A stretch of DNA of 64,000 nucleotides from Yersinia kristensenii (GCF_900460525.1 NZ_UHIY01000001.1:2542001-2606000), one strand, 5' to 3'. Shown: positions 1 to 10,667, numbered from the stretch's first letter. The notes: generated by a model from the letters alone, not told the origin. Made by a program: numbers and translations.

Positions 1-188
1 ATATCACGGTCGATATAGTTGTTAAAAACGCACCCGGAGGCAACAACTAACGAGACACCGAACAGGGTGGCGAGAAAAAGGGGGTAATCAATCACGCCTT
101 TGGAAGCGAGGAGAAATCCCCCAACGACAGAAATTAAATTGCCGAAAATAATTCCTGGTTTAGTTACTTGCAGGTATTGCTTAATCAT
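1..188 (-). CDS. cyoE: Protoheme IX farnesyltransferase, N-terminal part (runs off the window)
   Basis: This is the first 62 codons of heme O synthase, the membrane enzyme that adds a farnesyl group to protoheme so that heme O can be built into cytochrome bo3. The visible protein begins [12 protein letters not shown], typical of the UbiA/CyoE prenyltransferase family, and reaches the NNYIDRDI segment, which belongs to the conserved Asp-rich prenyl-diphosphate binding motif. Two hydrophobic segments precede it. It starts 13 bases after the cyoD stop and is the last gene of the cyo operon. The rest lies to the left of the window. Confidence 0.95.
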   Translation of the reverse strand, partial: MIKQYLQVTKPGIIFGNLISVVGGFLLASKGVIDYPLFLATLFGVSLVVASGCVFNNYIDRD

Positions 189-201
189 CACATGCAGCTC
201 T

Positions 202-549
202 TCAGTCAACCATCATATTGATGTTGAGGTTGTACATAATCCAGAGTGAGCCCACAACAACGATGGCGATAATCATAGCGGTGAACAGGAAAGCCACCAG
301 ATTCCAACGTTCCTCGGACGATCCATTCATATGTAGGAAGTACACCAGGTGCACGATAATCTGCACTACGGCTAAGCCGACCACTGTGGCCAGAATAGTC
401 GTATGGGAGGCGGTACCGCTCATCACCATAGCGAATGGAATAACAGTCAGAATGACCGACAGAATGAAACCAATAATATATGACTTCAAACTACCGTGAC
501 TGGCTCCACCGTGAGTCGTTGTTGAATGACTAGATGTTGGATGGCTCAT
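202..549 (-). CDS. cyoD: Cytochrome bo3 ubiquinol oxidase subunit IV
   Basis: A 115-residue inner-membrane protein with a short Ser/Thr/His-rich head and three predicted transmembrane helices, the size and shape of CyoD. It is the small subunit of the heme-copper quinol oxidase and helps assembly of the CuB centre in subunit I. A longer open frame extends upstream to 630, but the start at 549 is preferred: it begins MSHPTSSHS and its ATG shares one base with the cyoC stop (TGATG), the usual translational coupling in this operon. Confidence 0.96.
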   Translation of the reverse strand: MSHPTSSHSTTTHGGASHGSLKSYIIGFILSVILTVIPFAMVMSGTASHTTILATVVGLAVVQIIVHLVYFLHMNGSSEERWNLVAFLFTAMIIAIVVVGSLWIMYNLNINMMVD

Positions 550-1163
550 CACATAGCTCCTAACAGATAGACAACGGTGAATACGCAGATCCAGACCACA
601 TCCAGGAAGTGCCAGAACAAGCTCAGGCACATCAGGCGGGTACGGTTCGTTTCATTCAGGCCGCGTTTTGCTACTTGGATCATCATAATGATGATCCAAA
701 CCAAGCCAGCGGTAACGTGAATACCGTGGGTGGCAACCAGCGCGAAGAAGCTAGACAGGAACGCGCTGCGATCCGGGCCGTAGCCTTCAGCAATCAGGTG
801 ATGGAATTCATAGATTTCCATTGCCACAAAGCCCAGACCGAACAGGAAGGTCAGACCTAACCAGGTGTTAACCTGGTTTTTGTGGCCTTTGTTCATGCCC
901 AGCATAGCGATGCCGTAAGTAATACTACTGAACAGCAACAGGAAGGTTTCAACCAGAACAAAGTTCAAGTCGAAGATATCCCGGCCTGAAGGACCGCCAG
1001 CGGTCCCGTTTACCAGCACTGCATAAGTTGCGAACAGTGTCGCAAACAAAATACAGTCGCTCATCAGGTAGATCCAGAAGCCGAAGACTTTCGTCGCCCC
1101 TGCATCGTGATGCCCGTGCTCTGCATGGGCGACGTTGTGGTTAGTCAGAGTTTCAGTTGACAT
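549..1163 (-). CDS. cyoC: Cytochrome bo3 ubiquinol oxidase subunit III
   Basis: A 204-residue membrane protein of the cytochrome c oxidase subunit III family with five predicted helices. It packs against CyoB in the bo3 complex and has no redox centre. Segments such as [18 protein letters not shown] near the N terminus and [12 protein letters not shown] in the fourth helix are family hallmarks. It overlaps the end of cyoB by 11 bases and ends on the first base of cyoD, so translation of the three genes is probably coupled. Confidence 0.97.
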   Translation of the reverse strand: MSTETLTNHNVAHAEHGHHDAGATKVFGFWIYLMSDCILFATLFATYAVLVNGTAGGPSGRDIFDLNFVLVETFLLLFSSITYGIAMLGMNKGHKNQVNTWLGLTFLFGLGFVAMEIYEFHHLIAEGYGPDRSAFLSSFFALVATHGIHVTAGLVWIIIMMIQVAKRGLNETNRTRLMCLSLFWHFLDVVWICVFTVVYLLGAM

Positions 1164-3144
1164 GATTCACGCCTGCTTTGCTGATTTGTTCATGATGAAG
1201 ATCTTCAATGCGCTCCACTTCTGCAACCGGCACATAGTAATCAACATCCTCGTCGAAGCTTTTCACAATCCAGGTCACAATCATGCCGACGAAGCCAACG
1301 ATGGCCAGCCACCAGATGTACCAGATCATGGCAAAGCCAAAGATCAAGCTGAAGCCAGCAATAATCACACCTGCACCGGTATTCTTCGGCATGTGGATTT
1401 CTTCGTATTTCGCTGGGCGTTTGTATGCTTCGCCTTTCTCTTTCATATCCCAGAACTCGTCACGATCTGTCACTTCAGGAACAACTGCGAAGTTATAGAA
1501 CGGCGGTGGGGAAGAGGTAGACCACTCCAGCGTACGGCCACCCCATGGGTCACCAGTTAGATCGCGATTTTGTTCGCGGTCACGGATACTGACGAACACT
1601 TGGATAACTTGGCACAAAATACCGCAAGCAATCAGCACTGCACCGCCTGCTGCCACCATTAACATCGGGTGGAATTCTGGGTTGATGTCCTGGCTCAAAC
1701 GACGGGTCATACCCATAAAGCCCAGCACATACAGTGGCATGAAGGCAACGAAGAAGCCGATAATCCAGAACCAGAATGCACGGATGCCCCATTTTTCATT
1801 CAGCGTAAAGCCGAATGACTTAGGCCACCAGTAAGTCAGGCCAGCGAAGCAACCGAATACCACACCACCGATAATCACGTTATGGAAGTGGGCAATCAGG
1901 AACAAGCTGTTATGCAGTACAAAGTTTGCGCCCGGTACCGCCAACAGAACGCCGGTCATCCCACCAATAGAGAAGGTGATGATGAAGCCAACAGTCCATA
2001 GCATTGCAGAGTTAAACTGAATACGACCTTGGTACATGGTGAACAGCCAGTTGAATATTTTCACCCCGGTCGGGATAGAAATAATCATCGTGGCGATACC
2101 GAAGAAGGCGTTAACGTTGGCACCAGACCCCATGGTGAAGAAGTGGTGCAGCCAAACAATAAACGACAGTACGGTAATCGCGATGGTTGCCCACACTAAA
2201 GAGGTGTAACCAAACAGACGTTTTTTGGAGAAGGTCGCAGTAACTTCGGAGAATACCCCGAATACCGGCAGAACCAAAATGTACACTTCCGGATGGCCCC
2301 AGGCCCAAATCAGGTTGATGTACATCATCATGTTGCCACCCATATCATTGGTAAAGAAATGGGTGCCGAGGTAGCGGTCCAGAGTCAGTAACGCGACAGT
2401 CACAGTCAGGATCGGGAAAGAAACGATAATCAAAATGTTGGTGCAAAGTGCCGCCCATGTGAAGACAGGCATCTTCATCATCGACATGCCAGGCGCACGC
2501 ATTTTCAAAATAGTGGCGAAGAAGTTAACACCGGTCAGCAAAGTCCCTAAACCAGAAATCTGTAGACTCCAGATCCAGTAATCGACCCCGACACCTGGGT
2601 TGTACTCTTTACCTGACAGTGGCGGATAGGCCAACCAACCGGTTTGCGCGAATTCACCGACCCCCAGAGAGATGTTGATTAACACCACCCCGACCACAAA
2701 GAACCAGAAACTCAGGGAGTTCAGGAACGGGAATGCGACGTCACGAGCACCGATTTGTAGCGGTACCACCACGTTCATCAGGCCGACCACGAAAGGCATC
2801 GCCATGAAGAAAATCATGATAACGCCGTGAGCGGTGAAAATCTGATCATAGTGATGAGGCGGTAGGAACCCGGCCTCACCGGCGGAAGCCAGTGCTTGCT
2901 GGCTACGCATCATGATGGCGTCGGCAAAACCACGCAATAGCATGACCATGGCGACCAGAATGTACATGATACCGATTTTTTTATGGTCAACCGAAGTCAG
3001 CCATTCGCTCCATAACCATTTCCACTTGCCGAAATAGGTCAGGAGGGCAACAAGAGCCGCTCCACCCAGAACAATTGCAGCAACGGTAACCATAATGATT
3101 GGTTCGTGTAGCGGAACCGCATCAAGTGTTAATTTTCCCAACAT
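1153..3144 (-). CDS. cyoB: Cytochrome bo3 ubiquinol oxidase subunit I
   Basis: The 663-residue catalytic subunit of the proton-pumping quinol oxidase. It binds low-spin heme b, high-spin heme o3 and CuB and reduces oxygen to water at the cytoplasmic membrane. Visible family signatures include [12 protein letters not shown] (the CuB His ligand with its cross-linked Tyr region), the adjacent His pair in WLHHFF, and the late [11 protein letters not shown] heme-ligand helix. Length matches the E. coli protein. It follows cyoA by four bases. No disruption is seen. Confidence 0.98.
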   Translation of the reverse strand: MLGKLTLDAVPLHEPIIMVTVAAIVLGGAALVALLTYFGKWKWLWSEWLTSVDHKKIGIMYILVAMVMLLRGFADAIMMRSQQALASAGEAGFLPPHHYDQIFTAHGVIMIFFMAMPFVVGLMNVVVPLQIGARDVAFPFLNSLSFWFFVVGVVLINISLGVGEFAQTGWLAYPPLSGKEYNPGVGVDYWIWSLQISGLGTLLTGVNFFATILKMRAPGMSMMKMPVFTWAALCTNILIIVSFPILTVTVALLTLDRYLGTHFFTNDMGGNMMMYINLIWAWGHPEVYILVLPVFGVFSEVTATFSKKRLFGYTSLVWATIAITVLSFIVWLHHFFTMGSGANVNAFFGIATMIISIPTGVKIFNWLFTMYQGRIQFNSAMLWTVGFIITFSIGGMTGVLLAVPGANFVLHNSLFLIAHFHNVIIGGVVFGCFAGLTYWWPKSFGFTLNEKWGIRAFWFWIIGFFVAFMPLYVLGFMGMTRRLSQDINPEFHPMLMVAAGGAVLIACGILCQVIQVFVSIRDREQNRDLTGDPWGGRTLEWSTSSPPPFYNFAVVPEVTDRDEFWDMKEKGEAYKRPAKYEEIHMPKNTGAGVIIAGFSLIFGFAMIWYIWWLAIVGFVGMIVTWIVKSFDEDVDYYVPVAEVERIEDLHHEQISKAGVNHVN

Positions 3145-3148
3145 CGTT

Positions 3149-4105
3149 TTATTCCTCGGCTCCGGCGTGAGCGGCGTGTTCGCCCATATCCATGCCCTGG
3201 CTCATATCCATACCTTTATGGGTATCATCGCCTTTCTTGTGCATGTTCATATCGCCCATAAATTTGCCAATAATTCCTTTAAACAGCTCCGGTTTAACAC
3301 TGGAGAAATACTCAACCGGGTTATTTTCACTCGGTTCAGCCAGTTTATTGAAATCGTCAGTGGTATTCAGGGTGTTCGGCGATTTTTTCACCTGTGCGAC
3401 CCACTGGTTGAAGTCTTCTTGCGTCGGTGTTGCGATCGCAGTGAATTTCATACCAGAGAAGCCTTTGCCACTGAAGCTACTGGAAATACCATTGTATTTA
3501 CCGGCTTCGTTAGCAATCAGATGCAATTTGGTTTGCATCCCAGCCATTGCATAAATCTGCCCGCCTAACTGAGGAATAAAGAACGAGTTCATTACTGAGT
3601 TGGAGGTGATTTTAAAGTTCACCGGAACATCAGTAGGGAAAGCCAGTTCATTTACTGTAGCGATACCTTGTTCTGGGTAGATAAACAACCATTTCCAGTC
3701 AAGAGAAACTACTTCAATGGTGATCGGTTCTTTACCGGCCACTTCGATAGGTTTGAACGGGTCAAGTTCGTGGGAGGTTTTCCAGGTTATCGTTGCCAAA
3801 ATAGCAATGATAATGATTGGAACAGCCCAAACAACAAGCTCAATTTTGTTGGAATGGGACCAGTTTGGGGTGTAGGTCGCACTTTTGTTGGACGCGCGGT
3901 ACTTCCATGCAAAAGCAAACGCCATAAAGATAACCGGGACTACGACGATCAACATTAAACCGATAGCAGTGAGTATCAGTGTTTTTTGCTCGACTCCGAT
4001 TGCGCCTTTGGGATTCATCAATACCATATCGCAACCACTGAGCATTACTGTGGCTGCTAATAAAGACAACATACCCATATTTTTAATGTATTTCTTAAGT
4101 CTCAT
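3149..4105 (-). CDS. cyoA: Cytochrome bo3 ubiquinol oxidase subunit II (lipoprotein)
   Basis: The 318-residue subunit II, first gene of the cyo operon. The N terminus is a lipoprotein signal ending in the lipobox LSGC at about residue 25. Two transmembrane helices and a periplasmic cupredoxin-like domain follow, without the CuA ligands, as expected for a quinol rather than a cytochrome c oxidase. The C terminus is a Met/His/Asp-rich tail with repeated GMDM and HAAH elements. A GAGG ribosome-binding site sits eight bases before the ATG. Confidence 0.97.
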   Translation of the reverse strand: MRLKKYIKNMGMLSLLAATVMLSGCDMVLMNPKGAIGVEQKTLILTAIGLMLIVVVPVIFMAFAFAWKYRASNKSATYTPNWSHSNKIELVVWAVPIIIIAILATITWKTSHELDPFKPIEVAGKEPITIEVVSLDWKWLFIYPEQGIATVNELAFPTDVPVNFKITSNSVMNSFFIPQLGGQIYAMAGMQTKLHLIANEAGKYNGISSSFSGKGFSGMKFTAIATPTQEDFNQWVAQVKKSPNTLNTTDDFNKLAEPSENNPVEYFSSVKPELFKGIIGKFMGDMNMHKKGDDTHKGMDMSQGMDMGEHAAHAGAEE

Positions 4106-4185
4106 CTAACGACCTCAATTACAAAAGGGCTCTATTGTCGTTTCATGTGTGCGGGCATTTTACGGGAAGGTTGCAGGACTGTAAA
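4106..4185 (-). promoter_or_regulatory. Candidate sigma-70 promoter of the cyo operon
   Basis: Read on the minus strand there is a -35 TTTACA (4180-4185), a 17-base spacer and a -10 TAAAAT (4157-4162), about 50 bases before the cyoA ATG. Just upstream is an inverted pair TGTCA/TGACA (4200-4218) that could be an operator. The family operon is controlled by oxygen and iron, but I cannot assign a regulator here. The rest of 4186-4430 shows nothing I recognise. Confidence 0.6.
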
Positions 4186-4430
4186 CATGCTTAATATTGT
4201 GTCAGCGGCTTGTTGACACTTTATGTTAAGGGGGTCACAGATGTTACCTTGCGTGACAATTTACTAATAGCAACAATATGTTGGCGCAAACAGATTGGTG
4301 TAAAACTGCGGATGTTAAGGAAAAATAACGGTTATTACGCTTTTATTTACGGGAAATACTGATTTTTATTTATTGCGCAGGCTTATTTTATGTAAATAAT
4401 ATGTGATGGTGCGGTAAATTAAAAACTATT

Positions 4431-4456
4431 CCGGGACGCTAAAATAGTCGTCCCGG
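4431..4456 (-). terminator. Hairpin terminator after the Tsx-like gene
   Basis: The 8-bp stem CCGGGACG/CGTCCCGG with a 10-base loop lies directly after the stop codon of the minus-strand gene at 4467. On that strand it is followed by AATAGTTTTT. It separates this gene from the cyo promoter. Confidence 0.75.
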
Positions 4457-4466
4457 GATCATTTAG

Positions 4467-5246
4467 TTAGAAATTATATTTAATGGAATAAACGATACCA
4501 TCTTGTAAAAAATCTTCGCCTAATTTGTTATAAGCATAACGGTACTGAATACCCGTGGTGAATTGTTTAATGGGTGTCCACCACAGCGCAATGGCTCCGT
4601 TCACCCCATTACGGCCACCGTTACCTGCGGCGTAGCGCTCAGCCCGGTTGAACTCCAGTTCATTCCAGTTGGTAATGCTGAAGTTTTCATCGAATGCAGT
4701 AAAGTCATAACCTGCAACCCAACCGACGACATAACCGTTATTGCCTGAGTAATAGGTCTGATCAACATAGTGCAGTGCAACGAAAGGTTTCAACCATACG
4801 TCAGCAACTGTGGCGTTATAGCCGATGCCGTATAAGGTATTCACTTCATGGAAGTTACTATAATTGTTGCCTTCAGCACTTGGCAGTGAGTAAGTACCAT
4901 AAATGTGGCCATAAAGGTTGAAGCCAGAATCGCCCAAATAGTAGCGGCCAGTTGTTTTGAAAGTGTAGCGCTGGTTATCACCCGGTTGTGCTGTTTTTGA
5001 ATTGAATGGGTTTTCTAAATCAAAGAAGCCGTAGACCTCGCCCCAGCTATAACCTGCACCACCTTCCAACTCAATATATGCGAAGTCATCTTTATGCGAA
5101 GAATTACCTGATTTATGCGTGGTACTGCGCGTCCAGTCCAGGTAGTTCATGCTGATATTAGCAAATCCCCATTGGTATTCAGCTTGCACAGCCGGAGCCA
5201 AGGTGATCGCAGCTAGCGCTGCAGCACCGATAAGAATTTTACGCAT
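4467..5246 (-). CDS. Tsx/OmpK-family outer-membrane channel protein
   Basis: A 259-residue protein with a clear Sec signal (MRKILIGAAA to VQA, cut near residue 21) and then a beta-barrel of the nucleoside-specific channel family (Tsx/OmpK). Support comes from YQWGFANISMNYLDW at the start of the mature chain, many alternating aromatic strands and a terminal Phe in VYSIKYNF, the usual outer-membrane insertion signal. The open frame extends to 5420, but the ATG at 5246 has an AGAGG site and gives a proper signal peptide. In E. coli cyoA and ampG are neighbours, so this gene is an insertion at that junction. The substrate is unknown; nucleosides are only the family precedent. Confidence 0.85.
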   Translation of the reverse strand: MRKILIGAAALAAITLAPAVQAEYQWGFANISMNYLDWTRSTTHKSGNSSHKDDFAYIELEGGAGYSWGEVYGFFDLENPFNSKTAQPGDNQRYTFKTTGRYYLGDSGFNLYGHIYGTYSLPSAEGNNYSNFHEVNTLYGIGYNATVADVWLKPFVALHYVDQTYYSGNNGYVVGWVAGYDFTAFDENFSITNWNELEFNRAERYAAGNGGRNGVNGAIALWWTPIKQFTTGIQYRYAYNKLGEDFLQDGIVYSIKYNF

Positions 5247-5466
5247 AAATGCCTCTGTGTGGTTGAAAGATGTCAGGAAAAATAAAAGGACACAATCCCT
5301 AACAAAAAGTGCGCTCATCATAGTCTCAGAGCACGAAAGGATAAATAGTCGAAAGTGATGTAGATCTCGTTTTGTGAATAATATTTTGCAAGTGTTGCTA
5401 TGATTTGTGATTAAGTTCAATAAATCGACAAGGAGGTATTTAGGTGGCTTATTTTGTAGCCATAAA

Positions 5467-5492
5467 AAAAGCCGGTATAAGTACCGGCTTTT
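5467..5492 (-). terminator. Terminator after ampG
   Basis: A symmetrical hairpin, AAAAGCCGGTA / TACCGGCTTTT with a 4-base loop, sits 18 bases past the ampG stop on the minus strand. Its A-stem/T-tail shape would also work on the other strand. Confidence 0.85.
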
Positions 5493-5510
5493 ATCCTTTG
5501 ATATGGCTTA

Positions 5511-6989
5511 TTAAGCTAATTTATCACGCCTGAGCGCGAGATAATCCAATACCCCGCCGAGAACCATGCCGAGCACGCTGAGCTGAATACCCCGCAACAG
5601 CAGCATATCAGCCACTTGGTGAGCGGCGGTCCAATCTAGTGCGTTACTTATCAGTAAAATCAGCCATGCGGCTAATAATACGCAGCCAATAGTCAAAAAG
5701 CGTAATGCCCAACGATAAGCGGTTTTAAACGCCGTTCGCGGCATAAATTCATCTGTTTTCTGCGTATGTTCTAATGTCTGGCGGCAGATATAAAGCAATA
5801 TCAGGCCGGGAATAGCTGCAGCAATGGAGAATAAATAGAAGAGAGGCCAGCCATGTGTTTCAACGAACCATCCGGCGATCGGGCCAACATATACACGTCC
5901 CACCGCGGATAATGCTGATAACAAAGCAAATTGTGTGGCGGAGAAAGATTTATTACACAGCGTCATCAGCAGAGCTACAAATGCCGCAGTCCCCATCCCA
6001 CCACACAGATTTTCCAGGAAAATGGCGCTACCCATGGAGAATATATTTTTGTCTGTGATGGATAACAGCCAATAACCAATATTGGATATGGCTTGTAAAA
6101 TACCGAATATCATTAATGCTCTGAATAAACTCAGGCGCTGCATCAGCAGGCCGCCATACAGTGCGCCAATAATAGTGGCGATTAATCCCAGGGTTTTATT
6201 GACCAGCCCAACCTCTCCAGCATCAAATCCCACGCCACGAATCAAGAAAGTGGTGCTCAAGCTGGCGGCAAAGGCATCGCCCATTTTGTACAGTACGATC
6301 AGCAGTAGAATGAGCCAGGCATTGTTACGACCAAAGAAATCGCGCAATGGTTCGACGATTGCCTGTTCGAGTGTTTTCGGTGGAGCAATACGAATGTTGG
6401 GTTCAGGGGCCACTAGAGTGGCAAATACCCCAATGAGCATCAATCCCGCCATCAACCAGTAAGTGGATTGCCAGCCGAGATAGCGATCCGCTATCCACAG
6501 TGCCAGCCCGCCAGATACCAACATGGCAAGGCGATACCCCAGCACGGAAACCGCAGCCCCTGTACCGCGCTCTTCTGCCGTGAGTAAGTCGGTTTTGTAA
6601 GCATCAAAAACAATATCTTGCGATGCAGAACAGAATGCAACCAGCACAGCAATAGCAGCCAGCCACCATAAATGTTTAGCCGGTTCCATAAAGCCCATGG
6701 CGATAATGGCGATGATTAATAGTAATTGGCTGATTATCAACCAACCCCGGCGGCGCCCCAGAAATGAAGGGGTATAGCGATCCATTAATGGGGACCAAAG
6801 GAACTTAAATACATAGGCTTGGCCAACCAAAGAAAAAATACCAATGGTTTTTAGGTCGACGTTTTCAACCGTCATCCAAGCTTGCAATGTCCCACCAGTC
6901 AGGGCTAAAGGGAGACCTGAGGCAAATCCCAACAACAAAAGAACAAGAGAATTACGTTGGGTAAAAAGGTTCGAATAGCGATTGGGCAT
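5511..6989 (-). CDS. ampG: Muropeptide permease AmpG
   Basis: A 492-residue inner-membrane transporter of the major facilitator superfamily with 12 or more hydrophobic segments. AmpG brings GlcNAc-anhydromuropeptides from wall turnover into the cytoplasm for recycling and for AmpR-dependent beta-lactamase induction. Recognisable parts are the N-terminal LGFASGLPLALTGGTLQAW and the following SLVGQAYVFKFLWSPLMDRY segment. It lies 80 bases after yajG on the same strand, as in E. coli. A hairpin (ATGCTC/GAGCAT, 7001-7030) lies between the two genes. Confidence 0.96.
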   Translation of the reverse strand: MPNRYSNLFTQRNSLVLLLLGFASGLPLALTGGTLQAWMTVENVDLKTIGIFSLVGQAYVFKFLWSPLMDRYTPSFLGRRRGWLIISQLLLIIAIIAMGFMEPAKHLWWLAAIAVLVAFCSASQDIVFDAYKTDLLTAEERGTGAAVSVLGYRLAMLVSGGLALWIADRYLGWQSTYWLMAGLMLIGVFATLVAPEPNIRIAPPKTLEQAIVEPLRDFFGRNNAWLILLLIVLYKMGDAFAASLSTTFLIRGVGFDAGEVGLVNKTLGLIATIIGALYGGLLMQRLSLFRALMIFGILQAISNIGYWLLSITDKNIFSMGSAIFLENLCGGMGTAAFVALLMTLCNKSFSATQFALLSALSAVGRVYVGPIAGWFVETHGWPLFYLFSIAAAIPGLILLYICRQTLEHTQKTDEFMPRTAFKTAYRWALRFLTIGCVLLAAWLILLISNALDWTAAHQVADMLLLRGIQLSVLGMVLGGVLDYLALRRDKLA

Positions 6990-7069
6990 GTGAGACCTAC
7001 ATGCTCCACCCCATCAGCGGGGCAGAGCATTCTGTTAAGCAGTAATAATGATATTAAGCAAACGGCAAA

Positions 7070-7654
7070 CTAGCGGGCATTTTGTTTGATAAAGCTACTG
7101 ACACTGGTGTCTTGTGCCATATCTGCAATCACATCACTCAACACAGTATTAACGGCATCAGTGATCTTTTCATTGGTGGCAGTAAAGGCGCCCTGGACGT
7201 TATAGCTGGCACGGTAGTTTTTAACCTGCTTGTTGCCATTTTTCGCGGTAGCAGTAATAGAAATGTCGGCTTTAGTGGTAATGTTATAGCGAAGATTACC
7301 TTCCTGTACGTCAGCAAAGAGTTGATTAACAACAATTTGCAAGTCAACTGGCGCATTAGTACCAATCATATAGCCGCGAGCCGTCATTTGTTTTTCGAGC
7401 ACTTCTTGTAACAGGAAACGCAGATCACGCGACGGCGTTAATACCACCAACTGGCCATCACGATTCACTCTAGCCAACGCAGCATCTTGGCGCTGATCGG
7501 CACCATTAATACTGATAGTCACCCCCATCAGGGTTGGATCTTGCGGTGGCAATACCACTTTCGGAGTAACATTCAAGGTGTTGTTACTGGCAGCACAGCC
7601 CGCCAGAATAAAAACAGCCAACAGCGGGAAAAGAATTTTCTTTAGCATGTTCAC
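7070..7654 (-). CDS. yajG: YajG-family lipoprotein
   Basis: A 194-residue predicted lipoprotein with a signal ending in the lipobox LAGC (Cys about residue 20). The rest is soluble and periplasmic, matching the YajG family in length and position (upstream of ampG, divergent from bolA). The biochemical role is not established. It probably shares a transcript with ampG. Confidence 0.92.
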   Translation of the reverse strand: MNMLKKILFPLLAVFILAGCAASNNTLNVTPKVVLPPQDPTLMGVTISINGADQRQDAALARVNRDGQLVVLTPSRDLRFLLQEVLEKQMTARGYMIGTNAPVDLQIVVNQLFADVQEGNLRYNITTKADISITATAKNGNKQVKNYRASYNVQGAFTATNEKITDAVNTVLSDVIADMAQDTSVSSFIKQNAR

Positions 7655-8028
7655 TTTCTCAATAGTTATGGAATTCTTTAATAATCAGAGCGGGATAGCA
7701 GCCATGTTATTTTGCGAGTTTGCAGTTGCGACATCATAGCACTGCGAGTGGCTGGTGGAAGATCCTGATGTAGAGAATTTCACCAAAAAATACGTTTTCC
7801 CCCAAGTGACCTTTTATTTACTTCAAAGTTCTTACAAATAGCATTTGGGTTGAATGAGGAGATTAGCCCCTTCGTTTGAGCCGATAGCGGTGAGATATTC
7901 AGGATATTTTGTATCTGAAATGTTATAAAACAGCGAAAATACACTAATATTGCAATAGAACCTGTATTGCAATAGAACCTAATTGTAATAGAGAGTAGGC
8001 GGTTTTCTGCCTTAGCAGTAAGGAGATC
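7655..8028. other. yajG-bolA divergent intergenic region with short tandem repeats
   Basis: This 374-base stretch separates yajG and bolA and must hold both promoters. Near its right end, about 7948-7992, the unit TATTGCAATAGAACCT occurs twice in a row and a third degenerate copy (AATTGTAATAGAG) follows. The repeats end about 37 bases before the bolA start, so they lie in or close to its promoter. I see no gene here. Confidence 0.7.
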
Positions 8029-8031
8029 ATG

Positions 8032-8352
8032 ATGATTTTGATTCGAGAACAAATTGAAGAAAAACTAAAAGCGGCATTCGAACCGGCTCATCTGGAGGTC
8101 ATTAATGAAAGTTATCGCCACAATGTTCCTGCGGGTTCGGAAAGTCATTTTAAAATTGTGATCGTTAGCGATAAATTTCAAGACCAACGCTTTCTTACTC
8201 GCCACCGCGCGATTTATAGTGCGTTGGCTGAAGAGTTAGCGAGTACGGTTCATGCGCTGGCTTTGCACACTTACACCCTGAAAGAGTGGGCTGGATTACA
8301 AGATACCGTACCGGCTTCACCCTCTTGCCGCGGAGCAGGAACATTGGCTTAA
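8032..8352 (+). CDS. bolA: BolA family morphogene regulator
   Basis: A 106-residue protein of the BolA/IbaG family, a stress-linked regulator of cell shape that in other bacteria partners with monothiol glutaredoxin through a [2Fe-2S] cluster. The core [16 protein letters not shown] and the helix [13 protein letters not shown] are close to E. coli BolA, including the conserved His residues. Two adjacent ATGs exist at 8029 and 8032. The second is preferred because it leaves six bases after the AAGGAG site, while the first leaves only three. Confidence 0.96.
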   Translation: MILIREQIEEKLKAAFEPAHLEVINESYRHNVPAGSESHFKIVIVSDKFQDQRFLTRHRAIYSALAEELASTVHALALHTYTLKEWAGLQDTVPASPSCRGAGTLA

Positions 8353-8781
8353 ACGGTCAGATAAATTAAATCAAGCTTGATAACAGTAGTCATTCTGGCC
8401 TGATTTAGGGTATTAGTAGATGAGAATTTTGCAGGCGGCCTTAGGGCCGCTTGTGTTTCTGTATAGGCGACACCTTTATTTTATTAGTGCGCTACAGGAG
8501 TTTTAGCCGAGGGAACGATTCACGCGTGAATTTTACCGCGACAACATTCGCTTGCTTTCCTCGACTCATAACCTGTGCGCCGCTATAATGTCGCGTCTTA
8601 TTTTTCCGGAATGGTTTCGGGACGCTTCTGACATCTGGGATACTCGGTTCTGTATAATGCGGCCGTCCCGGTTCTTAGAGGGTGTTTTCAAAGTTTGCAT
8701 CATTCCTGGAAAGGGTGTGGTGCTGCTTCGTTGGCAGCTTCTGGAGTTGACCGAGCACTGTGATTTTTTTGAGGTAACAAG
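8353..8781. other. bolA-tig intergenic region
   Basis: This 429-base region has no convincing gene. It contains the bolA terminator near 8435-8450. Two TATAAT -10 hexamers follow, at 8584-8589 (with TCGACT 17 bases upstream) and at 8653-8658 (with CTGACA 19 bases upstream). Either could start the long leader of trigger factor. An open frame at 8552-8827 crosses the tig start in another frame and is not supported. Confidence 0.6.
8435..8458 (+). terminator. Terminator after bolA
   Basis: GCGGCC-TTAG-GGCCGC hairpin followed by TTGTGTTT, 80 bases downstream of the bolA stop. Confidence 0.7.
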
Positions 8782-10086
8782 ATGCAAGTTTCTGTTGAAA
8801 CCACCCAAGGCCTTGGCCGCCGTGTAACAATTACTGTTGCTGCTGACAGCATTGAAAAAGCCGTAAAAAGCGAATTAGTGAAAGCCGCTAAAAATGTTCG
8901 TATCGACGGTTTCCGTAAAGGCCACGTGCCGATGAACATCGTTGAGCAGCGCTACGGCGCATCTGTTCGCCAGGACGTTCTGGGTGATCTGATGCAACGT
9001 AATTTCGTTGATGCGATCATTAAAGAAAAAATCAACCCAGCTGGCGCACCTAACTATGTGCCAGGCCAGTACAAAGAGGGTGAAGATTTTACTTATTCCG
9101 TTGAGTTCGAAGTGTATCCGGAAGTTGAGCTGAAAGATCTGGAAAGCATTGAAGTAGAAAAGCCAGTTGTTGAAGTAAACGACGCTGACGTTGATACCAT
9201 GCTGGAAACTCTGCGTAAGCAACAAGCAACCTGGAAAGAAACTGACGCCGCAGCAACTGCTGAAGATCGCGCAACTCTGGATTTCACCGGTTCTATCGAC
9301 GGTGAAGTTTTCGAAGGCGGTAAAGCAACTGATTTCGTATTAGCAATGGGCCAGGGTCGTATGATCCCAGGTTTCGAAGAAGGTGTAATCGGCCACAAAG
9401 CCGGTGAAGAGTTCACCATCGACGTAAACTTCCCAGAAGATTACCACGCAGAAAACCTGAAAGGTAAATCAGCTAAATTCGACATCGTGTTGAAGAAAGT
9501 TGAAGTGCGTGAGTTGCCAGAACTGACTGAAGAATTCATCAAACGTTTCGGCGTTGCTGATGGTTCAGTAGCAGGTCTGCGTGCTGAAGTGCGTAAAAAC
9601 ATGGAGCGCGAGCTGAAAGGCGCGGTACGCAACCGTGTTAAAACTCAGGCAATCGACGGTCTGGTTAGCGCTAACGAAATCGACGTTCCAGCTGCACTGG
9701 TAGAAAGTGAAATCGACGTTCTGCGCCGTCAGGCTGCACAGCGTTTCGGTGGTAACGAGAAACAAGCTGCTGAATTGCCACGTGAATTGTTCGAAGAACA
9801 AGCTAAACGTCGCGTTGTTGTTGGTCTGTTGCTGGGCGAAGTTATCAGCCAGCACGAACTGAAAGCGGATGAAGATCGTGTTAAAGCGCTGATCGAAGAA
9901 ATGGCGTCTGCTTACGAAGATCCACAAGAAGTTGTTGAGTTCTACAGCAAGAACAAAGAGCTGATGAACAATATGCGTAATGTTGCACTGGAAGAACAAG
10001 CAGTAGAAACTCTGCTTGCGAAAGCCAAAGTAACTGAAAAACCAACGACCTTTAGTGAGCTGATGAATCAGACCACTACCGCGTAA
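8782..10086 (+). CDS. tig: Trigger factor, ribosome-bound chaperone and peptidyl-prolyl isomerase
   Basis: A 434-residue protein with the three trigger factor domains in order. The ribosome-binding domain carries the signature GFRKGHVP (about residues 43-50). An FKBP-type isomerase domain begins near residue 150 and includes [13 protein letters not shown]. The C-terminal helical substrate-cradling domain completes it. It binds ribosomal protein L23 and shields nascent chains. The start has GAGGT eight bases upstream. It stands ahead of clpP, clpX and lon, as in other enterobacteria, and has its own terminator. Confidence 0.98.
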   Translation: MQVSVETTQGLGRRVTITVAADSIEKAVKSELVKAAKNVRIDGFRKGHVPMNIVEQRYGASVRQDVLGDLMQRNFVDAIIKEKINPAGAPNYVPGQYKEGEDFTYSVEFEVYPEVELKDLESIEVEKPVVEVNDADVDTMLETLRKQQATWKETDAAATAEDRATLDFTGSIDGEVFEGGKATDFVLAMGQGRMIPGFEEGVIGHKAGEEFTIDVNFPEDYHAENLKGKSAKFDIVLKKVEVRELPELTEEFIKRFGVADGSVAGLRAEVRKNMERELKGAVRNRVKTQAIDGLVSANEIDVPAALVESEIDVLRRQAAQRFGGNEKQAAELPRELFEEQAKRRVVVGLLLGEVISQHELKADEDRVKALIEEMASAYEDPQEVVEFYSKNKELMNNMRNVALEEQAVETLLAKAKVTEKPTTFSELMNQTTTA

Positions 10087-10129
10087 TGTTTTTTAGCGCA
10101 TCAAACTGGATATAATTTATCTGGTGTAT

Positions 10130-10168
10130 TGAAAAAGCCCGTAGCCTTCTGGCCGCGGGCTTTTTCTT
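10130..10168 (+). terminator. Terminator after tig
   Basis: A GC-rich hairpin with arms AAAAAGCCCG and CGGGCTTTTT lies about 45 bases after the tig stop and ends in a T-rich tail. Confidence 0.85.
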
Positions 10169-10441
10169 TTAGTAACAATAATCCTTCAATAGTATGATTA
10201 ATCTGACATCTTTAGCTGTAATTTGCGCTATATTTGAAAAGTGCTAACAGGTAAATAAACACTAGAGTGTCGGGACTACAGCAGTGATGGTGGGCGAGTT
10301 TCAGGTTAAAAAGAGGATTGTTAGACTAAAAAAAGTGTCATTGGGGCTTGAAAATGAATATTAATCCCCCAATTCATCTAACAGACGTTCATATAAGATG
10401 TTGATGAAACACTGGCTGATTACCACCGTCGAATGAGTCTG
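10169..10441. other. Gap between the tig terminator and the ERIC repeat
   Basis: No open frame with coding character and no recognised element. It is moderately AT-rich. Together with the ERIC copy that follows it separates tig from clpP by 581 bases, so the clpP promoter most likely lies in 10571-10650. Confidence 0.5.
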
Positions 10442-10570
<129 letters not shown>

Positions 10571-10667
10571 ACCGGGCTGTTTGCACGCATGAACATAGTC
10601 ATCATTGCTTATCTCAAGTAGAATCGGTTATGAATGGCGCCAAAGTAAATTCTATTAGGAGACGGTA

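Noticed and set aside
8552..8827. 91-codon frame across the tig start
   Set aside because: It runs in another frame through the tig leader and first codons, with no ribosome site and no family.
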